A stretch of DNA of 64,000 nucleotides from Streptomyces sp. MST-110588 (GCF_022695595.1 NZ_CP074380.1:6082001-6146000), one strand, 5' to 3'; shown: positions 50,652-60,871, numbered from the stretch's first letter. The notes: generated by a model from the letters alone, not told the origin. Numbers and translations are program-made.

Positions 50652-51362
50652 TCAGACGGCCGGTACGTACTTGTAGCCGACGCGGCGGACCGTCACGATC
50701 GAGTCCCGGACCTGCGCACCCAACTTGCGGCGCAGCCGGGCGACATGGACGTCGACGGTACGGCCGTCACCGACGTGGCCGTACCCCCACACCGTCGTCA
50801 CGAGCCGGTCGCGGGTGTGTACCTGGTACGGATGTGCGACAAGGTGCGCCAGCAGCTCGAATTCGAGGTACGTCAGGTCCAGGAGGCGCCCTCGCACCCG
50901 TACCGTGCGCTGGTCGGGGTCGACCCGCACCACTTCGTCCCCGAACGCGCCGTCAGCGGAAATGCCGTCGAGGGGCGTACGGTCAGCGGACGTACCGATA
51001 CCGGCCGGGGTGTCACGGGCCTCGGCGGTACGGCCGTCACCGGCGGCCGGGCCGCCGGCCGTCGTCGCAGGGCCCGCGCCCGGCACCGGCCGTACACCGG
51101 TGACCCGCTCGGCCGGTACGAGCACGAGATAGCCGACCATCGGCGGCCGGCCCGGCAGCACGGGCAGGGCGTGCTGCGGCGCGGGCAGCCAGGTCGCGTC
51201 GGCGGTCAGGAGTTCGGCGACGGGCGGTGCCTCGTCGGGGGCCACGGCGCGCAGGCGCTGGCGGTGCGGTGCCGGGACGGCGGACGCCGTGGTGGTGGCG
51301 GTGCCGGCGGCAGTGGCGGCGGTGGCGGCGGTCGTGGCAGGGAGGGAACGGACGTTGGTCAT
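50652..51362 (-). CDS. Winged-helix (OmpR/PhoB-type) regulator without receiver domain
   Basis: A 236-aa protein. The C-terminal 100 residues are an OmpR-type DNA-binding domain (DLTYLEFELLAHLVAHPYQVHTRDRLVTTVWGYGHVGDGRTVDVHVARLRRKLG, RDSIVTVRRVGYKYVPAV). The N-terminal half is Ala/Thr-rich and has no receiver Asp pocket, so it is not a standard two-component regulator. It is convergent with the OlsB/OlsA pair; a link to lipid remodelling is only suggested by position. Confidence 0.85.
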   Translation of the reverse strand: MTNVRSLPATTAATAATAAGTATTTASAVPAPHRQRLRAVAPDEAPPVAELLTADATWLPAPQHALPVLPGRPPMVGYLVLVPAERVTGVRPVPGAGPATTAGGPAAGDGRTAEARDTPAGIGTSADRTPLDGISADGAFGDEVVRVDPDQRTVRVRGRLLDLTYLEFELLAHLVAHPYQVHTRDRLVTTVWGYGHVGDGRTVDVHVARLRRKLGAQVRDSIVTVRRVGYKYVPAV

Positions 51363-51615
51363 GAGTCAGCTCTTTCGCGCAGAGGGGCGTCGGGGACGTC
51401 GTGCGCGCGGGCAGGGCTGGGAACGCCGGTGAGCGGCGTCGTAAGGCGTGTGCGGGCCCGCGCTCAGTGCGCGCGGCAACACAGACGGTCGAAGTGATGC
51501 CCCTGCCGGGACGGCCAGAACGGCTCCAGGTCGCTGCGACCCGTCGCGCTGTCTATAAGGCTGGCCATGCCCCTATTGAAGCAGACCGGCATTGTTCTGT
51601 CCTTCACGTCCCCCC

Positions 51616-52254
51616 TCACATAACCCCAGGTGTGGCGCGATTCCGCCGCGCCCGCATGGCCGCGCCCACCACCACGCCCACGCCTATCGCGGCCAGGTGC
51701 CCGGCGTCCGTGAACGTCCGCCTCTTGCGCAGTACGGGCCGCACGCCCAGCGCCAGCAGGCCGGTGGTGGCCGTCACCCGGGCGCCACGGCGCGGCAGGG
51801 ACGCGGCGAGCGCGCCGAGCGTGGCGTTGAAGCCGTAGCTCGCGCCGACGTCGACGGCCCGCTCGGTCTCCTCGGACACCTTACGGGCGGCCAGCAGCCC
51901 GGCGTGCACCAGCAGACTGGCGCCTACGTGCCCGGCCGCGAACACCGCCGCCGCGCGCCGCGCCCCCCAGGCCACTTCGGCCGTCCCGAGCGCCAGGAGG
52001 AGCCCGGCGCTGTACGGGGCGGGCAGCGGCCGTTCGACGAACAGCGCGCTGGTGGCCAGCGTCCGCCACCGCCCCGCCCGCAGGTTCTCGACATTGGTGG
52101 AGTGCTCGCGCAGCAGCTCCGTACGGGCGTGGGCGGGCATCCGCGCGAGGGCGTATGCGCCGAGCTGGACGGCGCCGACGTACAAAGGAGCAACCCATGG
52201 GGCTCTGGAGGAAGGAGATTTCACCCCTCCATCATCCACAAACGCCGTCCTCAT
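51616..52254 (-). CDS. Rhomboid-like membrane protein
   Basis: A 212-aa protein starting MRTAFVDDGGVKSPSSRAPW in an ATGA overlap with the preceding gene. Five to six hydrophobic segments are visible. NLRAGRWRTLATSALFVE recalls the rhomboid entry loop, and GASYGFNATLGAL and AGHLAAIGVGVVVG sit where the catalytic Ser and His of rhomboid proteases lie. It may be an intramembrane protease or an inactive relative. Confidence 0.7.
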   Translation of the reverse strand: MRTAFVDDGGVKSPSSRAPWVAPLYVGAVQLGAYALARMPAHARTELLREHSTNVENLRAGRWRTLATSALFVERPLPAPYSAGLLLALGTAEVAWGARRAAAVFAAGHVGASLLVHAGLLAARKVSEETERAVDVGASYGFNATLGALAASLPRRGARVTATTGLLALGVRPVLRKRRTFTDAGHLAAIGVGVVVGAAMRARRNRATPGVM

Positions 52255-53408
52255 CCCGCGCTCGGCAGACGCCTGCGCCAGTCCAGGGGGTTGAGCAGGA
52301 TCGCCCGGCCGGGGTCGCCGTCCCACTCCACGGTGAGGCCGGCCTCACCGAGCGCCGCTGCCACCGCCCGCCCGACGGCGGCCGTACGCTCCTTCCGGAC
52401 GTCCTCGGCGGCGGCCCCCGCCGAGCTGCCGGCGCCCGCGTCAGCACCTGTGCCCGTACCTGTGCCCGTCCCCGCATCAGAGCCCTTGCCAGAGCCTGTG
52501 TCAGAGCCCGTGTCACCTATGCGGTCCCCTATGGAAACACCTGGGGAACCCGGGGAGTCCGCGAACGCGCCGTACCGTATGTACAGCCCATGACCGTCCG
52601 CCGCCGCGTCGGTGTCCTGATGGTGGAAGAAGACGTAACCCCGGTCGCCCTCGGCGCGCTCCGCACCGATCTCGGCCGTTCCGCAGCGGGCGCAGCACGT
52701 GAAGTTCATCCGCGCCGTCAGCCCCTGGGAGCCAAGGGCTTCGAAGGCCCGCTGCACACGGTCCGCGTCGGTCACCTCCGGCCACTGCTCCTGCTCGGCG
52801 AGCCGCTCCTCCCACAGACGCGCGACGATGCGCCGGGCCGCGTCCAGGGACAGCGCCGCCCTGCCGCCCCTGCCGCTGCCGCCGGCCTCCTCGTCGCCGT
52901 CACCTTCGTCGCCGTCGCCCCCGACGCCGTCCTCTTCGTCCTGCTCGGCTTCGGCCCAGGACTCGATGAAGTCGCAGAGATCCCGCGCGGCATCATGGAA
53001 GGAGTGGAATCCGGCCCGGAGCACCCTGCGGGCCTCTTCCTCCGCCTCCGCGCGGACCGCCGGATCCACCTCCGGCGTGGCGAACAGGTCCACCCGCTGC
53101 CAGTCCCATGCCGTACGCCAGGAGTCCGCACCGCGCGCCCAGGCCAGGAAGACGGCGACGACCTCCTCGGCATCGGCGGTCTCCGCCTGGAAGTGCCGGT
53201 CGGCGGAGCCCTCGCGGTACTCGACCGTGTACGGCCCCTCCCCGTCGCGCCAGACCTGGAGGAACTCCTGCGGCGCCTCGGGAATGCGCTCGACCACCAC
53301 GAAGTGGTCGTCGGCCGAGCCGATCCGGCGCAGCAGCGCGCTCAGCTCCGCCGCGCTCGTGCGGGAGCGGTCCGGCCCCGTCTCGGTCTTCACGGTGATC
53401 TCAAGCAT
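52251..53408 (-). CDS. Acidic DUF6891-like protein
   Basis: A 385-aa protein starting MLEITVKTETGPDRS at 53408. The N-terminal 95 residues resemble immunity-type strand/helix folds (DDHFVVVERIPEAPQEFLQVWRDGEG). A highly acidic linker (EDGVGGDGDEGDGDEE) precedes the DUF6891-like part with TCCARCGTAEIGAERAEGDRGYVFFHHQDT. A Thr/Gly/Ala repeat (GTGTGTGTGADAG) interrupts the C-terminus. The family name is a recollection and should be searched. Confidence 0.6.
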   Translation of the reverse strand: MLEITVKTETGPDRSRTSAAELSALLRRIGSADDHFVVVERIPEAPQEFLQVWRDGEGPYTVEYREGSADRHFQAETADAEEVVAVFLAWARGADSWRTAWDWQRVDLFATPEVDPAVRAEAEEEARRVLRAGFHSFHDAARDLCDFIESWAEAEQDEEDGVGGDGDEGDGDEEAGGSGRGGRAALSLDAARRIVARLWEERLAEQEQWPEVTDADRVQRAFEALGSQGLTARMNFTCCARCGTAEIGAERAEGDRGYVFFHHQDTDAAADGHGLYIRYGAFADSPGSPGVSIGDRIGDTGSDTGSGKGSDAGTGTGTGTGADAGAGSSAGAAAEDVRKERTAAVGRAVAAALGEAGLTVEWDGDPGRAILLNPLDWRRRLPSAG

Positions 53409-53439
53409 GTGAACAGACTGCCAGGTACCACTGACAACG

Positions 53440-53703
53440 TCAGTCGACGCGGATCCGCAGTTCCGCCGCGGCCCCGCCGCGCACCGCGACCGTCGCCCGC
53501 GCCACCCGCGACTCCTGGCCCCACTCCGCACGGCACTCGACGGTGTAGGTGCCGTCGGTGCCGGCGGAGAGGGCGAAGCGGCCTTCGTCGTCCGTCAGCG
53601 CGGCCACGTCCGTGAAGGGCCCGGGGCCCTGGACGACATAGACCCGCGCGTTCGGCACGGCCTCACCCGCCGCGCCCACGACGACTCCGGAGATCACCGC
53701 CAT
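53440..53703 (-). CDS. Carboxypeptidase-regulatory-like (beta-sandwich) domain protein
   Basis: An 87-aa protein made of a single Ig-like fold: ISGVVVGAAGEAVPNARVYV, FTDVAALTDDEGRFALSAGTDGTYTVECRA. No signal peptide is visible. It follows the protease gene on the same strand by about 95 bases and may be its accessory or the remains of a larger protein. Confidence 0.7.
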   Translation of the reverse strand: MAVISGVVVGAAGEAVPNARVYVVQGPGPFTDVAALTDDEGRFALSAGTDGTYTVECRAEWGQESRVARATVAVRGGAAAELRIRVD

Positions 53704-53797
53704 ATGGCGTCGCCCTTCACTTCACTCGGTGCTTCACTCGGTTCTTCACCCGTCGCTTCACCTGTCACTTCGCCCGTCGCGTCACCCGCTCCCGGGA

Positions 53798-54727
53798 TCA
53801 CGCCTTCCACGCCACGTAGTTGTTGTACACCGGCGTCGTGATGCGCGTACCGGAGTTGGTGACCGCGCCGCCGTACGCGTGGATGGCGATGCCGTACCGG
53901 CCGCCGTTGTAGAAGCGGTAGACGGAGCTGCCGCTCTGCCCGCCCGCGGTGTCGATGTCGTAGTAGACCTTGCGGGGGCCCACGGACGCGATGCCGCGCG
54001 CGTCGTACCACTGTGTGCCGGCGGGCTTGTCGCCCGGGTAGCCGGAGATGTTGCCCACGGACTTCAGGAGGTCGGCGTCCGACCAGACCCCGAACCCGAA
54101 CCAGCCGGTGGTGGCACCGAGGTTGTTGGGCAGGATGATCGCGCCGTAGTCGTAGTTCTCGTCGCCGTTGTTGACCCAGCCGTTGACCGAACGGAAGCTG
54201 GTGCTGGTGACCACGCCGTACGGGAGGGTGTTGCCGTTGCGGCCCGGCATGACGTTGATGCTCTTGACCCAGCCGTCGCGTCCGGGGACGCCGCTGTTCT
54301 TGATGTAGACGACGTGGCCGGCGGTGGCGAGGGTGTGCGGGCCTATGAACCAGCCGGTGCCTATCCAGCGGGAGTTGTCGGCCGCCGTGATCAGCAGCGA
54401 GCAGTGCACGCGCCACGGATACACGGACGTGTCGTTGATCTGCACCCGGTCGTCCGGGCCGTGGACGGTCTCCGCCGCGGAGGGCGGCGGTCCGAAGGAC
54501 GCCTCACCGATGTCCGGCAGTGCCGCGGTCGGCGGCTGCCAGAGCTGCTCGGGCGTCCCCTCGGGGCGGCTGTAGCCGCGTACGTTCTCCAGCCCCTCGG
54601 CGCTGCCCCTGGCGGACTCGCCCTCGGCGCCCTCGGACGGCGCCTGGACGGCCAGCTCCTCGGTGCTTACGACGAACTGCTGTTCCTCCGGCTCATTGGA
54701 TACGGCGGTGTGGAACTCGATCGGCAT
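53798..54727 (-). CDS. Trypsin-like serine protease (V8/glutamyl endopeptidase type)
   Basis: A 309-aa protein with a chymotrypsin-like fold. The catalytic triad is visible: His in TLATAGHVVYIKN (about residue 138), Asp in ENYDYGAIILPNN (about 187) and Ser in DTAGGQSGSSVYRF (about 267). The N-terminal 100 residues are an acidic, Pro-containing pro-region without a clear signal peptide (MPIEFHTAVSNEPEEQQ), so the export route is uncertain. Confidence 0.88.
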   Translation of the reverse strand: MPIEFHTAVSNEPEEQQFVVSTEELAVQAPSEGAEGESARGSAEGLENVRGYSRPEGTPEQLWQPPTAALPDIGEASFGPPPSAAETVHGPDDRVQINDTSVYPWRVHCSLLITAADNSRWIGTGWFIGPHTLATAGHVVYIKNSGVPGRDGWVKSINVMPGRNGNTLPYGVVTSTSFRSVNGWVNNGDENYDYGAIILPNNLGATTGWFGFGVWSDADLLKSVGNISGYPGDKPAGTQWYDARGIASVGPRKVYYDIDTAGGQSGSSVYRFYNGGRYGIAIHAYGGAVTNSGTRITTPVYNNYVAWKA

Positions 54728-55090
54728 GACGTATCACCCGGGCCTCTCGGTTCTCGATGCGCTACTGCGCTACTCGTGTGAGTCCTCTCCTTGTACTGCG
54801 GGTGCCGGAGGCGGACAACGAGTGTTGCGGTGAATTCTTGCGGATGGCCCTTGTCTACGTCATCTGTCCCGAAGTGGCCCCACAATGGGCACCAGGGCAC
54901 CCACAGCAGCGCCCACCCTCGCCGGAAACACTCTTGACACCTGCTGGCACCCGCCCCTGGAAAGCCGCCGGTCCCGGGCTGGGCGCGCCGGTACGGTCGA
55001 AGCACGCCGGTACGTCAGGCACGCCGGTACGCCGGGCGCGCCGGTACCGGTCGCCGCCACCGGGGGAGGCCCCGGGAGAGACTGTCCTTC
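54728..55090. other. Divergent promoter region, no gene seen
   Basis: 363 bp between the divergent protease and oxidoreductase genes. CGCCGGTACG-type units recur at about 54986-55050. No further gene is supported. Confidence 0.5.
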
Positions 55091-55987
55091 ATGACGACGA
55101 CCTTGCGCATCGGACTGCTCGGTACCGGCCCCTGGGCGCGCCGCGTCCATGCCCCCGCGCTCGCCGCCCACCCCGGCGTCACCCTCACCGGCGTATGGGG
55201 CCGTCGGCCGGACGCCGCCGCGGCGCTGGCCCAGGCGCACGACACCCGCTCGTACGCCACCCCCGACGAGCTGTTCGCCGCCACGGACGCCGTCGCCGTC
55301 GCCCTCCCGCCCTCGGTCCAGGCCGCCCTGGCCGTACGGGCCGCCGCGGCCGGCCGCCACCTCCTCCTGGACAAACCGGTCGCCACGAGCACGACCGAGG
55401 CGCGCGCCGTGGCCGACGCCGTCCAACGGGCGGGCGTCGCCTCGGTCGTCTTCTTCACCGCCCGGTTCGGCGTCGCGGAGGGCGCCTGGATCGCCGAACA
55501 GGCCGCGGCGGGCGGCTGGTTCACCGCACACGCCGACTGGCTCGGCTCGGTCTTCGCCGCCGGCAGCGACAGCCCGTACGCGGCTTCGCCGTGGCGCCGC
55601 GAGAAGGGCGCCCTGTGGGACGTCGGCCCGCACGCGCTGTCCGTACTCCTCCCGGTGCTCGGCGACGTCGAGACCGCGTCGGTCACGGCCGCCCGCGGGC
55701 CCGCCGATACGGTTCTGCTCGCACTGCGCCACGCCGGCGGCGCGGCGAGTTCCGCGACCCTCAGCCTGACCGCGCCCGGGCCCGCCGCCGGCGTACAGGT
55801 GACCCTCCGCGGCACCGCCGGCACCACCACCCTGCCGCGCCGCACCGACGGACCGGGGCCGGCCTATGAGCGCGCGATCGACGCCCTGCTCACCTCGGTC
55901 CGTACGGGGGAGCCGCACCCCTGTGACGCGCGCTTCGGCCTGCGCGTCACCGAGATCCTGGCGGCAGCCGAAAGCGCTCTGGGATAA
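55091..55987 (+). CDS. Gfo/Idh/MocA-family oxidoreductase
   Basis: A 298-aa NAD(P)-dependent dehydrogenase. The Rossmann motif is RIGLLGTGPWARRVHAPALAAHPGV (residues about 5-29) and the family motif DKPVATSTTEARA (about 93-105) includes the conserved Lys-Pro. The substrate is unknown and the gene seems monocistronic. Confidence 0.9.
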   Translation: MTTTLRIGLLGTGPWARRVHAPALAAHPGVTLTGVWGRRPDAAAALAQAHDTRSYATPDELFAATDAVAVALPPSVQAALAVRAAAAGRHLLLDKPVATSTTEARAVADAVQRAGVASVVFFTARFGVAEGAWIAEQAAAGGWFTAHADWLGSVFAAGSDSPYAASPWRREKGALWDVGPHALSVLLPVLGDVETASVTAARGPADTVLLALRHAGGAASSATLSLTAPGPAAGVQVTLRGTAGTTTLPRRTDGPGPAYERAIDALLTSVRTGEPHPCDARFGLRVTEILAAAESALG

Positions 55988-56137
55988 GGCGGGCACGGCT
56001 GCTCCGTACGGGTGCGCCGCCGCCCCAACCCGCCTCTGACCACCGGGTTTTGTCAGTGCCCCGCACTAAAATGGAAGCAGTCAATGAGGGTCCGACCGTG
56101 CTTGGACGGTGCCCGGACAGCGCCCAGGAGGTTGCCG

Positions 56138-56383
56138 ATGGCCGCGATCACATTCCCCGAGAAGAAGCCCCTGCCCGCGGGGTGGCCGCGTGAGCGGTAC
56201 GAGTCCCACAACCGGCGCCTGAAGGCCATGCGCCTGGCGATAGCCCTGCTCGACAAGGGCGTCTACACCCCGGAGCAGGCCCGCAACCGCACGATACGCC
56301 GAACCGCCGCCCGTATGGGGGTGCATCCCCCGTCCAACACCACCTGCCGACTGGTCCGCAGCCTGATGCAGGCTTCCCTGTAG
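56138..56383 (+). CDS. Small basic hypothetical protein
   Basis: An 81-aa protein MAAITFPEKKPLPAGWPRERY to LVRSLMQASL. The start at 56138 has AGGAGG six bases upstream, which decides against longer frames. It is strongly basic and helical (RLKAMRLAIALLDKGVYTPEQARNRTIRRTAARMG), suggesting nucleic-acid binding. No family is recognised. Confidence 0.6.
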   Translation: MAAITFPEKKPLPAGWPRERYESHNRRLKAMRLAIALLDKGVYTPEQARNRTIRRTAARMGVHPPSNTTCRLVRSLMQASL

Positions 56384-56549
56384 CCGCACCGATGCCGCTC
56401 TCCGGTAGCGCACCGATGGACGTTCTCCAGTAGCCCCGCAGACATGCCCCGTAGACATGGTCCGTGGACATGGCCGTGTGCTCGCTGCCGCGATGGGCGC
56501 GGGCGGCGTCCTGCAAGGGACAGGTGGTCCACAGCGGCAAGACGGGGCC

Positions 56550-56588
56550 TCCGGCTTCGAACAGGGTGAGGGCCTGTTCGAAGCCGGA
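56550..56588. terminator. 15-bp perfect inverted repeat
   Basis: Arms TCCGGCTTCGAACAG (56550-56564) and CTGTTCGAAGCCGGA (56574-56588) with a 9-base loop. It lies in 355 bp without a gene (56384-56738), between convergent genes, so termination is likely; an operator is possible. Confidence 0.6.
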
Positions 56589-56738
56589 ACGGAGGCTCTC
56601 GACGGTGAGATACGAGACGGTGAGACACGAGGACGAAACGGGCGAGTACGGAGCGGCCGGGCTCGGCCCGTACAAGAACTGAGCCACGCCCGATCCTCCC
56701 GCTACGCCGCCCTCACCCGGCCCACCCGGCCCGCTCGG

Positions 56739-59359
56739 TCACAGCGTGCCGCGCCGCTGGAGCCACAAGAAGGCCAGCCACCCCGGAAGCACCGGAAGCC
56801 AGAAGATCAGCAGCCGGAACAACAGGACGATCGGCAGCGCGGTGGTGCTCTCGATGCCGGCCGTCTGCTCCAGGGTGAGGGCGAGCGCCCCCTCCACCGG
56901 CCCCACGCCCCCGGCGTCGGCACGGCCGACCCCAGCGCGCTGCCGATCAGATGCGCGAGGATGACCGCGGAGAAGCTCGGACGCTGCCCGAAGGCCAGCG
57001 CACACGCGTAGAGGCAGCCCCCGGCCGTCAAGGAGATCAGCAGTTGTCCGGCGATCCCGGCGGCCAGCTTCCCCGGGTGTTCGAGCAGATCCAGCAGCCG
57101 AGGCATCACCCCGGTCGTCAAGGATTGGAGGCGAGCGGCGAGCCACCGGCGCAGCGGCGGTATCGCGGCGGCGGTCAGCGCGGCGACCGCGGCCGTCAGC
57201 AGCCCCACGATCAGGGCCGGGGAGGTCGACAACGGCACAGTGTGCTCGGTGCTGAGCAGATAGCCGAAGACGGCGACCAACAGGACGTGCAGTACCGCGC
57301 CGATGGCCTGGCCGACGCCGACACTGGCGATGGCCTGGCGCGTCGGTACCCCCACACGCTGCAGATACCGGGTGTTGATCGCCACCCCGCCGACGCCGCT
57401 GGGCGAGACGAGATTGACGAACGAGCTGGCCAGTTGCACCAGCGCGGCCCGCCGGAAGCTGAGCCGCTCGGGCACGAACCCGACGAATCCCATCGTCGCG
57501 GCGAGATAACTGCTCGCCGAGACGGCGGCAGCCAGCAGCAGCCACCGGGCGTCCGCCTGGGCGATCGCGGCCAGCGGGTTGGCGTCCTTACGGAAGAGCT
57601 GGAGCAGCAGCAGATAGCCGGCGACCGCGCTGGCGACGACGGTGATCACCGTACGCGGCCGTACGCGTTCCAGACGGACCGGCCGCAACGGCGCCTGGGG
57701 GCACGCCCGCAGGATCTCTTCACGCATCCGCGCCAGGAGATCCTGCTCGGCCGCCTCGTGCTCAGTCAGACCGTGCTCGGCCGGATTCTGCTCGGCCGCC
57801 CCTGCCTTCTGGTGTTCCGCCTTCTGGTGTTCCGCCTTCTCGTGCTCCGCCTTCTGGTGCTCCGCCCGGGCCGCCTCCTCCGCCCGCGCCTTGGCCGTAC
57901 GACGGTGCAGCCGAAGCTGTACGCGCGTGCTCCGCGACAGCCCGATCGGCTGGAGCAACGGCACCGCCGAACCGACCGCGTCCGCCCCCAGGACGGCACA
58001 TGCCGAGGCCACCGCCCGGCCAGGGCCGACCCGCAGCGCGAGAGTGGTCAGAAGCTGGGCGAGATCCATCCGCAGGACGAGGTCCCCGGCCGCGATGTCC
58101 CCGCTCGCCGGGTTCACCAGATGGACCGCGCCGTGCTCGCCGACCAGGATGTTCGACGGCGTCAGGGACCGGTGGGCTATCCGCCGGGTCCGCAGCAACT
58201 GGAACTGCTGCCAGACATCGGCCAGCAGTTCGTCGGTCAGCTCCGGCTCGGAGAGTTCGTCCAGCGTCCGCCCGGCGAGCGGCTCATATACCAGCAGGGC
58301 CGCGTCCGGCGTGAGCTGCGCCGTGGCCAGCAGCCGACGGGTCCGTACGCCCGCCGTCTCGGCCGCGTACGACAGCAGGGCCTCCTGCTCCAGCGCCCCG
58401 CGCAGGGTCAGCACACTGCGGCGGCGTGGCGCGGTGCGCAGCCGCAGCCCCAGCCACATCCGATGACGCAGCCCGGCCGCCTGCGTTTCCCGGTCCAGTA
58501 CGACGACGTCCAGGTCGGGCCGGTCCCCGCCCTGCCGTACGCGGTAGTGGCGAGGCCCGTGCGCCGCCGGCCCGGGGGTACGGAAAAGGGCGGCGGGCGC
58601 GAAACCGGCCTCGCGCAGGCCCCGCAGGAGGCGCTGCCCGGTGAGCGGAGCGTTCGGCGACCCGAGTACGTACGTCGTGCCGTGCGCGGCCGTGGTCCCG
58701 ATCAGCAGGACGAGAATCAGGGCCAGTACGCTCGCATAGCCGCTCATCAGCAGGGACAGCCCGCCGCCGGCCAGCGTGAAGGCCAGGGCGGCGCGCTGAC
58801 GCGGCCGGCCGGACATGCCGGCCGCGGTCATGAAGGCGAGCACCGCGGCCAGGGAACCGGGCAGCGGCTCGGTCCACCCGGGGAAGGGGTGGAGCGGCGC
58901 GGTCACCGGAACGGCGACATGCGGGGAGAAGTCGACAGCCCACAGACCGACGGCCAGAGTCGCCCCATAGGCCACCGTGGCGGCGAGCAGCCCGTCGGCG
59001 ACCCGACGGCGGTCCCGCTGGAGCAGCCGTTGCGCGGCGAAGACCAACGGCACCAGCAGCGATGCCACGGCGAAGACGAACCCCGCGACCCCGACCAGGA
59101 AATGAGGCGCGCGACGGGCACCGTGCGCGGCGTCCGTGTCCAGGCCCACCGCGGTGTCCCGCGCGACACCGGCCAGCAGCAGCGTCAGCCCGACCAGGAC
59201 CAGCCCGACCCCGAACCGCACCAGCGCTTCGGGCCGCCGCACCCGGGCCGGCAAAAGCGCCTCCCCCCGGCGCACTTCCACACCTGGAACATCTCCGTCA
59301 CCCGTGCCGCCGGTGCCCGCGTCGGCGGGCGCGCGCACATTTGGACTTCTCTCCCCCAT
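56739..59359 (-). pseudogene. Kinase-like/LPG-synthase-type membrane protein with apparent frameshift
   Basis: About 870 residues starting near MGERSPNVRAP (59359). The N-terminal 250 residues have six to seven membrane helices. A protein-kinase-like domain follows (RRIAHRSLTPSNILVGEHGAVHLVNPASG), then a KAEHQ repeat linker and a UPF0104/lysylphosphatidylglycerol-synthase transmembrane domain (ASSFVNLVSPSGVGGVAINTRYLQRVG). Near 56908-56912 the frame is lost: one further G in the coding strand would continue PTPGGVGPVEGALALTLEQT in the other frame to the stop at 56739, restoring the last membrane helices (LPIVLLFRLLIFWLPVLPG). This is a one-base loss in a G run, either real or a sequencing error. 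Confidence 0.8.
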
Positions 59360-59626
59360 CACCTCGATCACACGGAATACTCCCACGCCCCCGATACCGC
59401 CCCGCACCCCCTCCCGCCCACCACAACCAGCAGACCAGAGGCCGCCTGCGAACCCGGCCCCCGAACCCGGTCCCCCGAACTCAGCTCCCGAACCCGGCCC
59501 CCGATGCCGGCCCGGCCCCCGATGCCGGCCCGGCCCCCAACCCTGACCCCTCTCAGGGGCATCTCAGGGAACGATGAGGGTGCATCCCGGATGGCTGGGC
59601 ATCGCGCGCCCGACAACATCATTCCC

Positions 59627-60871
59627 ATGACATCAACCACACCTTCCCGCCTGTCCCGCCGAGCGGCCCTGGGCACGGCCCTGGCCGGCGCACTGCTCCT
59701 GACCTCCGCCCTCCCCGCCACCGCAGCCACCCCCGCAGCCACCGCCCGGTCATCGAGCAACTCCCACCCCACCGGTTCCCACCCCCACCCCCTCCCGCCC
59801 CTGGACACAGACGCCCTGCGCGCCGCCATCTCCGACCTGAACCACCCCCAGGTCACCGGGGCGCAGGTCAGAGTCGACGGCACGGCCGGCCGGTGGCAGG
59901 GCACCGCAGGAGTGGCCGACATCAAAACCGGACGCCCCATAGGGCCGAACGACAAGTTCCGCATCGGCAGCATCACCAAGGTCTTCGTCGCAACCGTCGT
60001 CCTCCAGCTCTCCGCCGAACACCGCGTGGACCTCAACGCGCCGATCCAGCGCTACCTGCCCGGTCTGCTGCCCGACCGCTTCCCCCCGATCACCATCACC
60101 CAACTGCTGAACCACACCAGCGGACTGCCCGACGAAAGCGGCCCCGACATCCCGGACACGAGCACCCCGGAAAAGGTCCTCCAGCACCGTTACGACCAGT
60201 GGACCCCCGAGCGGATCGTGGCCACGGTCACCCGTGCGAAAAAGATGAAGTTCACCCCGGGCAGCAAGCAGGAATACCGCGGCATCAACTACGTCCTGGC
60301 CGCCATGCTCATAGAGAAGGTCACCGGCCACTCCTACGGCAAGGAAATAGCGACCCGCATCCTCCGCCCGCTGCACCTGAACAACACCTCGGTCCCCGGC
60401 AACGACCCGAAGATCCACGGCCCCCACGTCCACGGCTACCTCGCGATGACGGACGGCACCCTCAAAGACGCCACGGACTTCAACCAGACCGTAGCCTGGG
60501 GCGAAGGAGAAATGATCTCCACCACCCGCGACCTGGACCGCTTCATCTCCGCCCTCTTCACCCCCGGCAAGCTCCTCCCCCCGGCCACCCTCAACCAGAT
60601 GTTCACCCTCCCCGCCAAGCACGTACACATGCTGGACGGCTCACCGGCCCGCTACAGCACCGGCCTCCAAACCGTCACCATCAACGGCATCACCGTCTGG
60701 GGCAAAACCGGCGAACGCTACGGCTACTACTCGGCCATGGTCTCCACCAAAGACCAACAGCGCCGCGCCATCTACTCCTTCAACCCCACCCACCGAGACG
60801 CCACCCAAACCCAACTCGCCCTCCGCATAGCCAACGCCCTAACCACACCCCCCGCCCCCACCCACTCCTAA
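59627..60871 (+). CDS. Exported serine hydrolase (beta-lactamase/D-Ala-D-Ala carboxypeptidase family)
   Basis: A 414-aa protein starting at the ATG at 59627. The signal SRLSRRAALGTALAGALLLTSALPATA has a twin-arginine pattern. The catalytic SxxK is in FRIGSITKVFVATVV (about residues 110-125) and the KTG-type triad in VWGKTGERYGYYS (about 362-374). The middle YxN motif reads YRGINY, so the Asn is not where expected. LNHTSGLPDE is typical of class C/R61-like enzymes. It may trim peptidoglycan peptides or act on other amides. Confidence 0.87.
   Translation: MTSTTPSRLSRRAALGTALAGALLLTSALPATAATPAATARSSSNSHPTGSHPHPLPPLDTDALRAAISDLNHPQVTGAQVRVDGTAGRWQGTAGVADIKTGRPIGPNDKFRIGSITKVFVATVVLQLSAEHRVDLNAPIQRYLPGLLPDRFPPITITQLLNHTSGLPDESGPDIPDTSTPEKVLQHRYDQWTPERIVATVTRAKKMKFTPGSKQEYRGINYVLAAMLIEKVTGHSYGKEIATRILRPLHLNNTSVPGNDPKIHGPHVHGYLAMTDGTLKDATDFNQTVAWGEGEMISTTRDLDRFISALFTPGKLLPPATLNQMFTLPAKHVHMLDGSPARYSTGLQTVTINGITVWGKTGERYGYYSAMVSTKDQQRRAIYSFNPTHRDATQTQLALRIANALTTPPAPTHS

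Noticed and set aside
53694..54416. A 240-codon His/Arg-rich minus-strand frame
   Set aside because: Out-of-frame shadow of the serine protease gene.
56951..60871. A 1306-codon plus-strand frame
   Set aside because: Only the last 414 codons (from 59627) form a real protein. The upstream part is antisense to the membrane protein gene.
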